This document shows, one piece after another, positions 42,434 to 50,488 of a DNA stretch of 64,000 nucleotides. The stretch covers positions 372,001-436,000 of the forward strand of contig NZ_BAAAXV010000002.1 of the NCBI RefSeq assembly GCF_039535785.1, given 5' to 3'. This DNA comes from Nonomuraea helvata (GTDB lineage: Bacteria > Actinomycetota > Actinomycetes > Streptosporangiales > Streptosporangiaceae). The notes beneath the pieces were generated by a model. That model was given only the letters and a program-made list of their open reading frames with translations, was not told the DNA's origin and made no database searches. Positions within the stretch are counted from its first letter, which is position 1; every line of letters begins with the position of its first letter. A program made the translations under genes and the position numbers.

Positions 42434-42450
42434 AAGGTAGGATTCGACGC

Positions 42451-43017
42451 ATGGGTCGATGGGAGCCGAACGCGCGGGGCCGGCTCGAGCAGGCGGCGAT
42501 GGAGCTCTACACCGAACGCGGGTTCGAGCAGACCACGGTGGCGGAGATCGCCAAGCGCGCGGGGCTGACGGAGCGCACGTTCTTCCGGCACTTCGCCGAC
42601 AAGCGCGAGGTGCTGTTCTGGGGCTCCCGCACGCTGCAGCAGCATTTCGTGGACGCCGTCGCCGGCGCGCCTGACTCCGCGGCCCCGATCGACGCGATCG
42701 CCGGAGCCATCGAGGCCGGCGCCGCGCTGCTTCAGGAGCGACGCGACTACGCCCGGCAGCGTCATGCCATCATCGCCGCGAACGCCGAACTCCGCGAACG
42801 CGAGCTGATCAAGCTCTCCTGGCTGTCCGCGGCGCTCGCCGACGCCTTGCGCCGGCGCGGCGTCACCGAGCCGGCCGCCGACCTGGCCGCCGAGGCGGGG
42901 ATCGCCGTCTTCAGGATCGCGTTCGAACGCTGGATCAGCACGTCCGCCCAGTCGGACTTTCCGCAGCTCATCCGGGAGTCACTCGAGGAGCTGAAAGCCG
43001 TGACCGCAGGCAGATGA
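42451..43017 (+). CDS. TetR-family transcriptional regulator
   Basis: The protein has 188 residues. The helix-turn-helix is TERGFEQTTVAEIAKRAGLT followed by TFFRHFADKREVLF. The helical C-terminal domain includes GIAVFRIAFERW. It starts 18 bp after the second operator and is probably autoregulated together with the divergent epimerase. Confidence 0.9.
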   Translation: MGRWEPNARGRLEQAAMELYTERGFEQTTVAEIAKRAGLTERTFFRHFADKREVLFWGSRTLQQHFVDAVAGAPDSAAPIDAIAGAIEAGAALLQERRDYARQRHAIIAANAELRERELIKLSWLSAALADALRRRGVTEPAADLAAEAGIAVFRIAFERWISTSAQSDFPQLIRESLEELKAVTAGR

Positions 43018-43052
43018 TCACCTATGGCAGGCGATGTCGCCGCTGATCGGGC

Positions 43053-43838
43053 TCAGCTGTTGACGACGCGGAGCATGCCCAGGCGGCGGCCGGTCAGGCG
43101 GTCGAGCGCGGCCGACGACGCCTCGTCCGCCGGAAGGTAGGCGATCAGGCGCTGGTCGTCGGCGAGTTCGAGGGCCTCGTACGCGAGGCGCAGCTCCCCG
43201 GCCTCAGGGTGCGCCCAGCGCTGGACGCCGGCCCGCTCGGGGACGCCCGGCGTCGTGAGCAGCTCGACGAAGGGTCCGCCGGCCGTGACGGTGAGCTCGT
43301 CGGCGAGGGCCGCCACGTGCGGGTCGCCGAGACCGGCCGCGCACTTGATGATGGCGACCTGCTGGGTCGCGACGGCGTCCCAGTCGGGGTAGACGTCGCG
43401 GGCGCGCGGGTCGGTGAAGACGAACCGCGCGAAACTGGGCTCGGCCGCGTCCAGGAGCCCGGTGGGCCCGGCCAGGCGCTCGAAGCCCGTGGTGTACGCG
43501 AGCAGCTGCGTCATCCGGTTGATCAGCACCGCCGGGACGGGTTCCAGCTTGTCGATCAGCGCCCGCACCGTCGGCCGGATGCACATGACCGGAGGCTGGG
43601 CCGAAGGGCAGATCAAGGAGCTGCCGCCTTCGGTCGCCTTCGCCAGGAGCCTGAGGTGGAAACGCTCGTCGGTGGACATCCGCAGGGCGTCGGCGAGCGC
43701 GCCGAGCACCTGCGGCGACGGATGCCGGTCGCGGCCCTGTTCCAGCCGCGCGAGGTACTCGACGCCGACCCCCGCGAGCGTGGCCAGCATCAGCCCGGCC
43801 TCCCCACGCGCCGCCGCCGGGGCCAGGTTTGAGGGCAT
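43053..43838 (-). CDS. XRE-family regulator with MmyB-like ligand domain, N-terminally truncated
   Basis: The protein has 261 residues. LAGVGVEYLARLEQGRDRHPSPQVLGALADAL is the second half of the XRE helix-turn-helix, and the C-terminal ~170 residues (VYPDWDAVATQQVAIIKCAAG, GVQRWAHPEAGELRLAYE) are the MmyB-like domain. The normal start of such proteins, with the first helices and the RRxPGLRREE segment, is missing. The only start codon overlaps the ATG of the divergent YceI gene (43836-43839). It may be non-functional. Confidence 0.75.
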   Translation of the reverse strand: MPSNLAPAAARGEAGLMLATLAGVGVEYLARLEQGRDRHPSPQVLGALADALRMSTDERFHLRLLAKATEGGSSLICPSAQPPVMCIRPTVRALIDKLEPVPAVLINRMTQLLAYTTGFERLAGPTGLLDAAEPSFARFVFTDPRARDVYPDWDAVATQQVAIIKCAAGLGDPHVAALADELTVTAGGPFVELLTTPGVPERAGVQRWAHPEAGELRLAYEALELADDQRLIAYLPADEASSAALDRLTGRRLGMLRVVNS

Positions 43839-44196
43839 GACTTCCAAGACCATCGCGACGACCCCGACCGCTCTGCCACTCACCGCCGGGCAGTGGACCC
43901 TCGACCCGTACCACTCGGCGGTCGGCTTCCCGATCCGCCACCTCGGCATCTCGAAGGTGCGCGGCCAGTTCGGGCGCTTCGAGGCCGACCTCACCATCGG
44001 CGAGGTGACCCGGTCCGTCACCTTGGACGTCGAGTTCGGCGGGGTCGAGGACTCCGTCGTGGACGGACGCAGGCATGCCGGATTCGAGGCGAAGGGCGAG
44101 ATCCGCCGGAGCGACTTCGATCTCGGCTTCGCCCTCGCCATCCTCGGTGACTCCGTGAAGATCCAGCTCGACATGCAGTTCGTCGAGCCCGAGTAA
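43837..44196 (+). CDS. YceI-family protein with internal deletions
   Basis: The protein has 119 residues, against about 180 for the family. The first strands (WTLDPYHSAVGFPIRHLGISKVRGQF) are normal. The sequence then jumps from FGRFEA straight to DLTIGEVTRSVTLDVEF, skipping the ~70-residue middle with the usual HLRSxDFFD segment. A second short gap precedes GDSVKIQLDMQF. The reading frame is kept. YceI proteins are lipocalin-like beta barrels for polyisoprenoids; this one has lost about a third of the barrel. An LtrA remnant follows in the same frame. Confidence 0.75.
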   Translation: MTSKTIATTPTALPLTAGQWTLDPYHSAVGFPIRHLGISKVRGQFGRFEADLTIGEVTRSVTLDVEFGGVEDSVVDGRRHAGFEAKGEIRRSDFDLGFALAILGDSVKIQLDMQFVEPE

Positions 44197-44205
44197 CGCC
44201 TCCGG

Positions 44206-44547
44206 ACGGGGGCCGGCCGTCTCGAGCTGCTGTTCGACCTGACCTTCGTGGTCGCGGTCGCCGGCGTCACCGCCCAGCTCGCGCACGGCATCGCCGCCGG
44301 TCACGGCCTCGCCGGACTGGTCCCGTTCCTTCAGGTGTTCTTCGCGATCTGGTGGGCGTGGATGAACTTCACGTGGTTCGCCTCGTCGTACGACACCGAC
44401 GACGTCCCCTACCGGCTGCTGACCATGGTGCAGATGGCCGGCGTGCTGATCCTCGCCGCCGGCGTGCCGGCCACGGCCGCTCATTGGCAGCCGTGGTCGC
44501 GGCGATCACGGCCGGCTGCGTTCTGCTGGTCGCCTTCACGATCATGA
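44206..44547 (+). pseudogene. Remnant of a low-temperature requirement A (LtrA) membrane protein
   Basis: In frame after the YceI stop, the sequence reads RLELLFDLTFVVAVAGVTAQ and VFFAIWWAWMNFTWFASSYD, the first two helices of LtrA proteins. Similarity ends near AAGVPATAAH (about 44480). A continuation in another frame (AAVVAAITAGCVLLVAF) shows a frameshift. The ~400-residue family is reduced to about 95 codons with no proper start. Confidence 0.7.
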
Positions 44548-44742
44548 CCGCGACCGCCGGAACGCGTCGTCAGGGCCTGCGCCTCGCCGGCTCTGGCGAG
44601 TCCGTGACACTCTGGTCCAGAAGTGGCCCGCGAACGCCTTCACGTGCCCGGCCACCCGCGACGCGCCCGCCAGGGGAGGCGAACGTACGGACGAGGTAAA
44701 GCCGAGGAAGATTTCCGCTGCGGAAAGAATTTTCACGCTACC

Positions 44743-44769
44743 TGTCACAAGCCCGGAGGCTGTTCTGTC
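44743..44769 (+). promoter_or_regulatory. ECF41-type promoter before the SDR gene
   Basis: TGTCACA (44743-44749), 16 nt and TGTC (44766-44769) closely fit the published ECF41 target TGTCACA-N16-CGTC. It lies 57 bp upstream of the SDR start. An ECF41 sigma factor is encoded at 46385. The 44560-44740 stretch upstream has no gene I can support. Confidence 0.65.
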
Positions 44770-44826
44770 TTAGCTGGCGGACCGGTCGGCACATGGGTGC
44801 CCCGGCGGACAGAAGGGGTTTTTGCC

Positions 44827-45579
44827 ATGAAGGTCGTCGTGATCGGCGGGACCGGCCTGATCGGGTCGAAGCTGGTGGCGAAGCTCGGTGAGCACGGGCA
44901 CGAGGCGGTGGCGGCGGCGCCGAGCACCGGTGTCGACACCCTCACCGGGGAAGGGCTGGCGGAGGTGCTGGCGGGTGCGCAGGTGGTGATCGACGTGTCG
45001 AACTCGCCGTCGTTCGAGCCCGCCGCGGTGATGGAGTTCTTCGGGACCTCCACGCGCAATCTGCTGGCGGCGGAGGCGGCGGCCGGGGTCGGTCACCATG
45101 TCGCGCTGTCGGTGGTGGGAACGGAGCGGATGCCGGAGAACGGCTACTTCGCGGCGAAGATCGCTCAGGAGCAGCTGATCGAGAAGTCGGGGATCCCGTT
45201 CTCGATCGTCCACGCCACCCAGTTCTTCGAGTTCTCCCGCAGCATCGCCGATGCGGCCACGGACGGTGACTCGGTACGGATCGCGCCCGTGCGCTACCAG
45301 CCCATCGCGGGCGAAGAGGTCGCGCAGGCGGTCGGCCGGGTCGCGGTGGGGCAGCCGCTGAACGGCCGGGTCGAGGTGGCCGGCCCCGAGCAGTCCCGGA
45401 TGGACGAGTTCTTCCGCGAGGCCCTGGCCGCCTGGGGCGACCCGCGCACGGTGGTCACCGACCCGGAGGCGTCCTACTACGGCAGCGTGCCGGGCGAGCG
45501 GACGCTGGTGCCGGGTGAGGGCGCGATCATCGGCGAGATCCGATACCGCGACTGGCTCGGGCAGAACCCCGCCAAGTAG
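44827..45579 (+). CDS. SDR/NmrA-like NAD(P)-binding oxidoreductase
   Basis: The protein has 250 residues. The N-terminal MKVVVIGGTGLIGSKLVAKL is the NAD(P)-binding motif; SVVGTERMPENGYFAAKIAQEQLI and IPFSIVHATQFFEF are typical of atypical-SDR, NmrA-like proteins. AAGGGG is upstream of the ATG. ECF41 sigma factors are usually linked to oxidoreductases or epimerases of this kind, and the promoter at 44743 supports that it is a target of the sigma factor at 46385. Confidence 0.88.
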   Translation: MKVVVIGGTGLIGSKLVAKLGEHGHEAVAAAPSTGVDTLTGEGLAEVLAGAQVVIDVSNSPSFEPAAVMEFFGTSTRNLLAAEAAAGVGHHVALSVVGTERMPENGYFAAKIAQEQLIEKSGIPFSIVHATQFFEFSRSIADAATDGDSVRIAPVRYQPIAGEEVAQAVGRVAVGQPLNGRVEVAGPEQSRMDEFFREALAAWGDPRTVVTDPEASYYGSVPGERTLVPGEGAIIGEIRYRDWLGQNPAK

Positions 45580-45621
45580 CCGCGCGTCCTCACTTCAGGC
45601 TGTCCAACCACCTACGGAGGA

Positions 45622-45858
45622 ATGATGAGCGCTGCTCCGAGCGGCGACGGCGACTTTCTGTATGAGCTCGAGGTCGAGGTCGAGGCGGAAGTGACCCTGG
45701 CGGAGGCGAGCCGTCCTGAGGAGGTCGCGGGCATGCCGGTCACCGAGTGGCTCTTCGATCCGACGGACGCCGAGCGCGAGGAGATCGGCCTGCGGGGCCT
45801 GCTCGACGCGGTCGAGGCCCTCGAGGACGACTCCCGGCCCGGCGAACACGGTGCGTAG
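45622..45858 (+). CDS. Small acidic hypothetical protein
   Basis: The 78-residue protein is strongly acidic (LYELEVEVEAEVTLAEASRP, EWLFDPTDAEREEIGL). GGAGG lies upstream and the second ATG, 45625, is better spaced. I do not recognise the family. It lies between the SDR gene and an alpha/beta-hydrolase remnant. Confidence 0.5.
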   Translation: MMSAAPSGDGDFLYELEVEVEAEVTLAEASRPEEVAGMPVTEWLFDPTDAEREEIGLRGLLDAVEALEDDSRPGEHGA

Positions 45859-45981
45859 CATGCCTCCGCTGCTGCGCCTGGCGTCGGCCGCGAACCTGCT
45901 CAACGCCGTCAGCGACCGGCCCCGGCCGGACACGCCGGGTGCCGCCACCGCATCCCCGCCCCCGACCCTGGCGAGAGCGCG

Positions 45982-46272
45982 CTGCTGCGGTCCGGTAGAT
46001 TCGAAGACAGCACTCTGGGCGACGCGCCGGAGGCCTACCCGGTCTTCTCCGGCGGCAACGAGTTCCGCATCGCCACGGACCCGTTCCACCACCAGTTCTG
46101 CGCCGATCTCGACGCCGGCGAGTCCGCGCTGATGGCCGCGACGGCGCTGCGCTTCATGGCCGAACGGGCCGGCTCCCGCGAGATCGCCGGCGCCTCTCAC
46201 GCGATCGCCGCGTCCCAGCCCGACGCCGCGACCGCCGCCGTCCTCGAGGCCGCCGGCCACGTACGGAACTGA
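45982..46272 (+). pseudogene. Alpha/beta-hydrolase remnant with internal deletion
   Basis: The frame ending at 46272 reads AYPVFSGGNEFRIATDPFHHQFCADLDAGESALMAAT, then ALRFMAERAGSREIAGASHAIA and AAVLEAAGHVRN. These are the C-terminal parts of the alpha/beta hydrolases often found next to ECF41 genes. The ~35 residues that normally lie between LMAAT and FMAERAG, with the catalytic Asp region, are missing, and there is no N-terminal half. The sequence is in frame but cannot be a working enzyme. Confidence 0.65.
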
Positions 46273-46350
46273 ACGGCGCACACCCGGCCGTGTGACGGGT
46301 GGTCGGCCGGTGGTGAGGAGCCACTGGCCGACAGGGGAATCGATGTGACA

Positions 46351-46373
46351 ACTTGGCGCCGATGCCGCCAAGT
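46351..46373. promoter_or_regulatory. Inverted repeat before the ECF41 gene
   Basis: ACTTGGCG (46351-46358) and CGCCAAGT (46366-46373) are 8-bp perfect arms with a 7-nt spacer. The repeat ends 11 bp before the ATG of the sigma factor, next to the ribosome-binding site. It could be an operator or an RNA hairpin limiting translation. Confidence 0.45.
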
Positions 46374-46384
46374 CGGGGGAACCA

Positions 46385-47350
46385 ATGCATACGCCATCTT
46401 TGGAACAGGCGAGCGCACTCGAACAGGCTGCTTCCGCCTTCGTCGAGCTGCGCCCACGCCTGTTCGGCATCGCCTACAGGATGCTCGGCAGCGCGGTGGA
46501 AGCCGAGGACATCCTTCAGGACGTCTGGGTGCGCTGGCAGAACACCGACCGCTCCACCGTCGAGAACCCCTCGGCCTTCCTGGCGTTGGTCACCACCCGC
46601 CTGGCCATCAACGTCGCGCAGTCCGCTCGCGCGCGACGCGAAGCCTACATCGGGCCCTGGCTCCCCGAACCCGTGGACACCAGCAACGATCCCACGCTGG
46701 GCGCGGAACGGGGCGAAGCGCTCGAACTCGCCTTCCTGCTGCTGCTCGAGAGACTCACCCCCACCGAGCGGGCCGCCTATGTGCTGCGCGAGGCCTTCGT
46801 CTACCCCTATCCGCAGATCGCCGACATCCTCCAGGTCAGCGCGGTCAATGCCCGCCAGCTCGTGAGCCGCGCCCGCAGACATCTGACCGCCGCACGACAC
46901 GAGCCCATCGACAAGATCGAGCATCGGCGCCTGCTGAAGGTCTTCCTCGACGCCGCCCAGACGGGGAACATCGCCGCCCTCGAAGACCTCTTCGCCGCGG
47001 ACGTCGTCAGCTCCTCCGACGGCGACGGCATCCGAGGGGCGGCGCGGTTCCCGCTGCTGGGCAGCGCCCGCGTGGCGAAGTTCCTCGCCGCGTACGCGCC
47101 ACGATTCTGGCCGGACACCGCATTGACGTGGGTCGAGGTGAACGGGCGTGCCGGTGTGCTCGTCCCCCGCAACCGCACCGACGCCACCCTCCTCACCATC
47201 GAGGCCTCGCCGCAGGGCATCCATCACGTCATGTGGATCGTCAACCCGGCCAAGCTCGACGCCTTCGAACGCTCACGCTCCCGCGGGGACGCCGACCCTC
47301 CTGGGAGGGGCTGGACAGGCGTCACAACAAGCCGGGCTGTCCGGTCTTAA
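46385..47350 (+). CDS. ECF41-type RNA polymerase sigma factor with SnoaL-like C-terminal domain
   Basis: The protein has 321 residues. Sigma2 is FGIAYRMLGSAVEAEDILQDVWVRW and sigma4 has LTPTERAAYVLREAFVYPYPQIADILQVS. Between them is WLPEPVDTSNDP, the ECF41 linker signature. The C-terminal SnoaL-like domain carries SSDGDGIRGAARFPLLG (DGGGR-like) and IVNPAKLDAF (NPDKL-like), which in ECF41 proteins control sigma activity in place of an anti-sigma factor. Predicted promoters at 44743 and 47320 fit its known target. The last ~20 residues after LDAF are unconserved. Confidence 0.9.
   Translation: MHTPSLEQASALEQAASAFVELRPRLFGIAYRMLGSAVEAEDILQDVWVRWQNTDRSTVENPSAFLALVTTRLAINVAQSARARREAYIGPWLPEPVDTSNDPTLGAERGEALELAFLLLLERLTPTERAAYVLREAFVYPYPQIADILQVSAVNARQLVSRARRHLTAARHEPIDKIEHRRLLKVFLDAAQTGNIAALEDLFAADVVSSSDGDGIRGAARFPLLGSARVAKFLAAYAPRFWPDTALTWVEVNGRAGVLVPRNRTDATLLTIEASPQGIHHVMWIVNPAKLDAFERSRSRGDADPPGRGWTGVTTSRAVRS
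47320..47346 (+). promoter_or_regulatory. ECF41-type promoter within the 3' end of the sigma gene
   Basis: CGTCACA (47320-47326), 16 nt and GGTC (47343-47346), then TTA, mirror the site at 44743 (TGTCACA-N16-TGTCTTA). It would drive the second sigma-like gene at 47413. Confidence 0.5.
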
Positions 47351-47412
47351 CTGCCGACACCGACAGAACAAGAGGACATCGTGCGGGCGACCCCGTGGAC
47401 GGGCGGCAGGAC

Positions 47413-48138
47413 ATGACCGAAGTGAGCGCCGGGACGCTGGCGGAGATGCTCGACGAACGGCGGCATCTGCTCGAGATCGCCACGTGGATGTTCGGCTCGG
47501 AGACGACGGCTGACCGGATCGTCCAGGAGACCTATCGCCGCTGGTACGCACTCGGCGAGGACGAGCGCGCCGGCATCGCGGTGCCACGCGCCTGGCTGAC
47601 GCGGGTCGCCGGGAGCATCTGCCTGGACCTGCTCGCCGCCGCCCCGGCCCCCGCCCCCAGCGGCACACCGCAACTCGGCACGACCGGAGCGCCCGCCACC
47701 ACCCCCGCTCAGGCACTCCGGCGCGAACCCATCACCGGCCTGGCACACCAGCAGGCCGGGTCGGACCGGGCGATGCCGGCCAGACACGACCGGGTCGCGC
47801 GCCGGTTCGCCGCGGCCTGCGAGGCAGGGGACACAGCGGCGCTGCGGGCGGTCCTGGCCGCGGACGCGATGGTCGTGAGCGACGGCGGCGGCAAGCTGCG
47901 CGCCGCCGTGCGCCCCACCTACGGCGCGGACGCGATCGCCCGGTTCCTCACGGCTCTGCTGACCGGCCGGCCCGGCACCGAGGTGGCCGTCGAGCCCGTG
48001 AACGGCCGGACGGGACTGGTGCTGCGCCAGGCGGGCCGGGCCGTGGCGGTGGCCGGCGTGAGCGTCGCCGGAGCCAAGGTCACCGCGGTGTGGATCGTGC
48101 TGAACCCCGACAAGTTGCAGCGCTGGCACCGCCCATGA
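47413..48138 (+). CDS. Sigma factor-like protein lacking sigma4, with SnoaL-like domain
   Basis: The protein has 241 residues. Sigma2-like sequence (LLEIATWMFGSETTADRIVQ, VPRAWLTRVAGSICLDLLAA) is followed by a Pro/Ala linker where sigma4 should be. Then comes a SnoaL-like domain with VVSDGGGKLRAAVRP and LNPDKLQRW, the two ECF41 control motifs. Without sigma4 it should not bind -35 elements alone, so it may act as a modulator of the neighbouring ECF41 factor or be a decayed paralogue. Ribosome-binding site is GGCAGG. Confidence 0.75.
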   Translation: MTEVSAGTLAEMLDERRHLLEIATWMFGSETTADRIVQETYRRWYALGEDERAGIAVPRAWLTRVAGSICLDLLAAAPAPAPSGTPQLGTTGAPATTPAQALRREPITGLAHQQAGSDRAMPARHDRVARRFAAACEAGDTAALRAVLAADAMVVSDGGGKLRAAVRPTYGADAIARFLTALLTGRPGTEVAVEPVNGRTGLVLRQAGRAVAVAGVSVAGAKVTAVWIVLNPDKLQRWHRP

Positions 48139-48160
48139 CCAGCAGCTGGAAGGTGTACCT

Positions 48161-48646
48161 GTGAACGACCCGGCATTGTCCACGGAGCACGACTACGGCG
48201 GCTCCGCGTTCAGACCGCTCTACGTCACGCGCGTCGCCGTGAGCGGCGGCAGCTCCGCACACGGCCGGGCCCCCGGCCGGGCCCGCTCCGCCGACGGCGC
48301 CCTCGCCCTGGAGCTGCGGATGCCCGAGGAACTGGGCGGCGACAACCCCGGCCCGAACCCCGAGCAGCTCTTCGCCGCCGGATACGCGGCCTGCTTCCAC
48401 GGTGCCCTCAGCCTGCTGGCCCGCCGGCACCTCCTCGACCCGTCGCCGATCACCGTGGAGGCGTCCGTCGCATTCGGCCGCGACCCCGCCGACGGCGGCT
48501 ACCAGCTACGCGCCGACCTCGTCGTGAGGTGGCCCGGAGTCGACCGTGACACGGCCACCCCGCTGCTCGCCCAGGCGACCGCGCTGTGCCCGTACGCCAA
48601 GATGACCCGCCAGGGCATCCCGGCCACGATCAATCTCGCCCCCTGA
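48161..48646 (+). CDS. ohr: Ohr-type organic hydroperoxide reductase
   Basis: The protein has 161 residues. OsmC/Ohr fold with both redox cysteines in place: AAGYAACFHGAL (peroxidatic) and ALCPYAKMTR (resolving). GPNPEQLFAAGY is also typical of Ohr. It reduces organic hydroperoxides with a dithiol partner. GTG start, with GGAAGG upstream. It follows the sigma-like gene by 22 bp, so oxidative or solvent stress may be the theme of this ECF41 cluster. Confidence 0.88.
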   Translation: MNDPALSTEHDYGGSAFRPLYVTRVAVSGGSSAHGRAPGRARSADGALALELRMPEELGGDNPGPNPEQLFAAGYAACFHGALSLLARRHLLDPSPITVEASVAFGRDPADGGYQLRADLVVRWPGVDRDTATPLLAQATALCPYAKMTRQGIPATINLAP

Positions 48647-48798
48647 GCCGGAAGGCATCCAGGTAATGGCCGAGGATCGGCTGCCCAAAGCCTCGGCCCG
48701 GTGCCCTCAGACCGATCTGACCTGCGTGTATGTGGGTAGTTGTGTGACACCGGAGGCGAGATCGTCCGTTCCGGGCAGGCTTACGGAGGGGTAATACC

Positions 48799-49239
48799 GT
48801 GTCGAAGAAGAACTCAGGCGTCGGGACCGCCGAGCAGGAGCGCCCTGCGGCGTCCGGACCCACGATGCTGGCGGACATCCAGCCGCCCTTCATCCCCGAA
48901 GGCGCTTCGGGGATGACCGTACTCGTCGCGTGGCCTCCCGGACATCCGGGCACCGCTCCGCACCGCCACTCGGGGCCGGCGTTCGGCTACGTGATCGAAG
49001 GGGCGGTCCGGTTCGAGCTCGAGGGTGAGCCGGAGCGCGTGGTCGAGGCCGGTGAGACGTTCTGGGAGCCGGGCGGCGACGTGATCCACTACCAGGACGG
49101 CAACGCCCTGCCGGACTCGCCGACCAAGTTCGTCGTGTTCATGCTGTGTGAGCCGGGTCAGCCGATGCTCACGTACGTCGACGAGAGGGAACTGGCGCAG
49201 CGGGCCCACCTGCGCGCCCCGCGTCCCGCCACCGGCTGA
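48799..49239 (+). CDS. Cupin-domain protein
   Basis: The protein has 146 residues. A single cupin barrel: motif 1 is APHRHSGPAFGYVIEGAVRFELEG, with two metal-binding His, and motif 2 is GETFWEPGGDVIHYQDGN. The GTG follows GGAGGGG. The substrate is unknown; quercetinase-like or sensor roles are possible. Confidence 0.85.
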   Translation: MSKKNSGVGTAEQERPAASGPTMLADIQPPFIPEGASGMTVLVAWPPGHPGTAPHRHSGPAFGYVIEGAVRFELEGEPERVVEAGETFWEPGGDVIHYQDGNALPDSPTKFVVFMLCEPGQPMLTYVDERELAQRAHLRAPRPATG

Positions 49240-49261
49240 TCCGCCTGTTCGATACGGCGGC

Positions 49262-49287
49262 GCCCCGGCCCCGCAGGGGGCCGGGGC
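49262..49287. terminator. Bidirectional hairpin terminator
   Basis: An 11-bp stem GCCCCGGCCCC / GGGGCCGGGGC has a 4-nt loop. It lies between the convergent cupin (ends 49239) and L,D-transpeptidase (ends 49316) genes. Confidence 0.65.
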
Positions 49288-49315
49288 TGCACGTGGCGGC
49301 GGCCGGAGACGAGAG

Positions 49316-50488
49316 TCAGGCGTTGATCGACGTGCCGAGGGCGCTGCCCGCCAGCCATTCCTCCCACGACTTGGCCCACGGCGTCGGCCCGTTGCCGAAC
49401 TCGAGCTTGCGCGACGTCCCCACGACCTTGATGATGTCCCCCCGCTGCGTGAACTTGTAGAACCAGTGGGCGTTGGCCGTGCTGGCGTTCACGCAGCCGT
49501 GGCTGACGTTGCGGCTGCCCTGCGCGTCGACCGACCAGGGCGCGGCGTGGAAGTACGTGCCGCTGTAGGTCATCCTGACGTTCCACTTGGTGTGCGCGTA
49601 GTACAGGCCCGGCCTGCCGATGGTGGCCGAGTCCATGAGGACGTCCGCGGCCTTCTCCTGGGCGATCATGGTGCCGGAGTAGCTCTCGTCGCCGGGCTTG
49701 CCGAGGCTGATCGGGATGGTCTTGACGACCTTGCCGTTCTTCCGCACGACCGCCTGGTGGGTCGAGTTGCGGATCTTGGTGATGTGCTCGGGCCCGACGG
49801 TGAAGGTCACGCTGCGGTCCTGGGCGCCCCACATGTCCCGTCCGACCCGTAGGCCGGCCAGGTGGGCGATCACTGTGACCCGCTCGCCGGTCGGCCAGTA
49901 CTCGCGCGGCCGGAACTGGATCTCCCGGTCGCTCACCCAGCTCCAGGCGCCCTCGACGGGCTTGGACATCCGTACTTCGAGCGACCGCTCGACCGCGGCC
50001 CGGTCCTCGCGCGTGGTCACCGGCCGCGTCAGCATGAGCTGGATCGGCATCCCGACGCCGACCTTCTCACCGTCCATCGGTGACACGCCGGTGCCGAGCA
50101 CCCGCTTCGGCTTGAGCGTGGTGAACCCGGCCTGCGCCGTGACCGGATTCCCGTCCGTGCCGATGGCCTGCGCCTTCACCGTGTACGCCGTCGACGGCTT
50201 CAGCGGCCACCACGGCCGCCAGGTCCCGTCCGTGCCCACGCTCCCGCTGACTTCCTGTCCTTTGGCGTCCGCGACGGTCAGCCTGGTGATCCTGCCGTCG
50301 GTGACCTTGACGCTGATCCCGGTGTCCGGGGAGACCTTCCTCGTGCCGTCGGCAGGCATGATCGACAGCTTGGCCGCCGGACCCAGCTGCTTACCGGGCG
50401 GCGGGTTGGAGCCGCCCGAGGTGCAGCCTGCGGTCACGAGCAGCACCACGGTGAACGTGCCGACGAATATGGTTCCGCCATTCCGCAT
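49316..50488 (-). CDS. L,D-transpeptidase lipoprotein (LdtMt2-like)
   Basis: The protein has 390 residues. The lipobox is LLVTAGC. Two Ig-like domains precede the YkuD catalytic domain, which has TYFHAAPWSVDAQG and the catalytic Cys in NVSHGCVNAS. It makes 3-3 cross-links in peptidoglycan at the outer membrane face of the cytoplasmic membrane and is the target of carbapenems. The length and domain order match actinobacterial LdtMt2 homologues. It is monocistronic. Confidence 0.92.
   Translation of the reverse strand: MRNGGTIFVGTFTVVLLVTAGCTSGGSNPPPGKQLGPAAKLSIMPADGTRKVSPDTGISVKVTDGRITRLTVADAKGQEVSGSVGTDGTWRPWWPLKPSTAYTVKAQAIGTDGNPVTAQAGFTTLKPKRVLGTGVSPMDGEKVGVGMPIQLMLTRPVTTREDRAAVERSLEVRMSKPVEGAWSWVSDREIQFRPREYWPTGERVTVIAHLAGLRVGRDMWGAQDRSVTFTVGPEHITKIRNSTHQAVVRKNGKVVKTIPISLGKPGDESYSGTMIAQEKAADVLMDSATIGRPGLYYAHTKWNVRMTYSGTYFHAAPWSVDAQGSRNVSHGCVNASTANAHWFYKFTQRGDIIKVVGTSRKLEFGNGPTPWAKSWEEWLAGSALGTSINA

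Noticed and set aside
42385..42440. Direct repeats considered as a CRISPR-like array
   Set aside because: There are only two units, they are palindromic operators in a divergent promoter, and no cas gene is near. No CRISPR array is seen anywhere in the window.
48743..48766. Possible ECF41 promoter before the cupin gene (TGTGACA ... CGTC)
   Set aside because: The spacer is 13 nt instead of 16 and the -35 differs at a core base, so I do not include it in the regulon.
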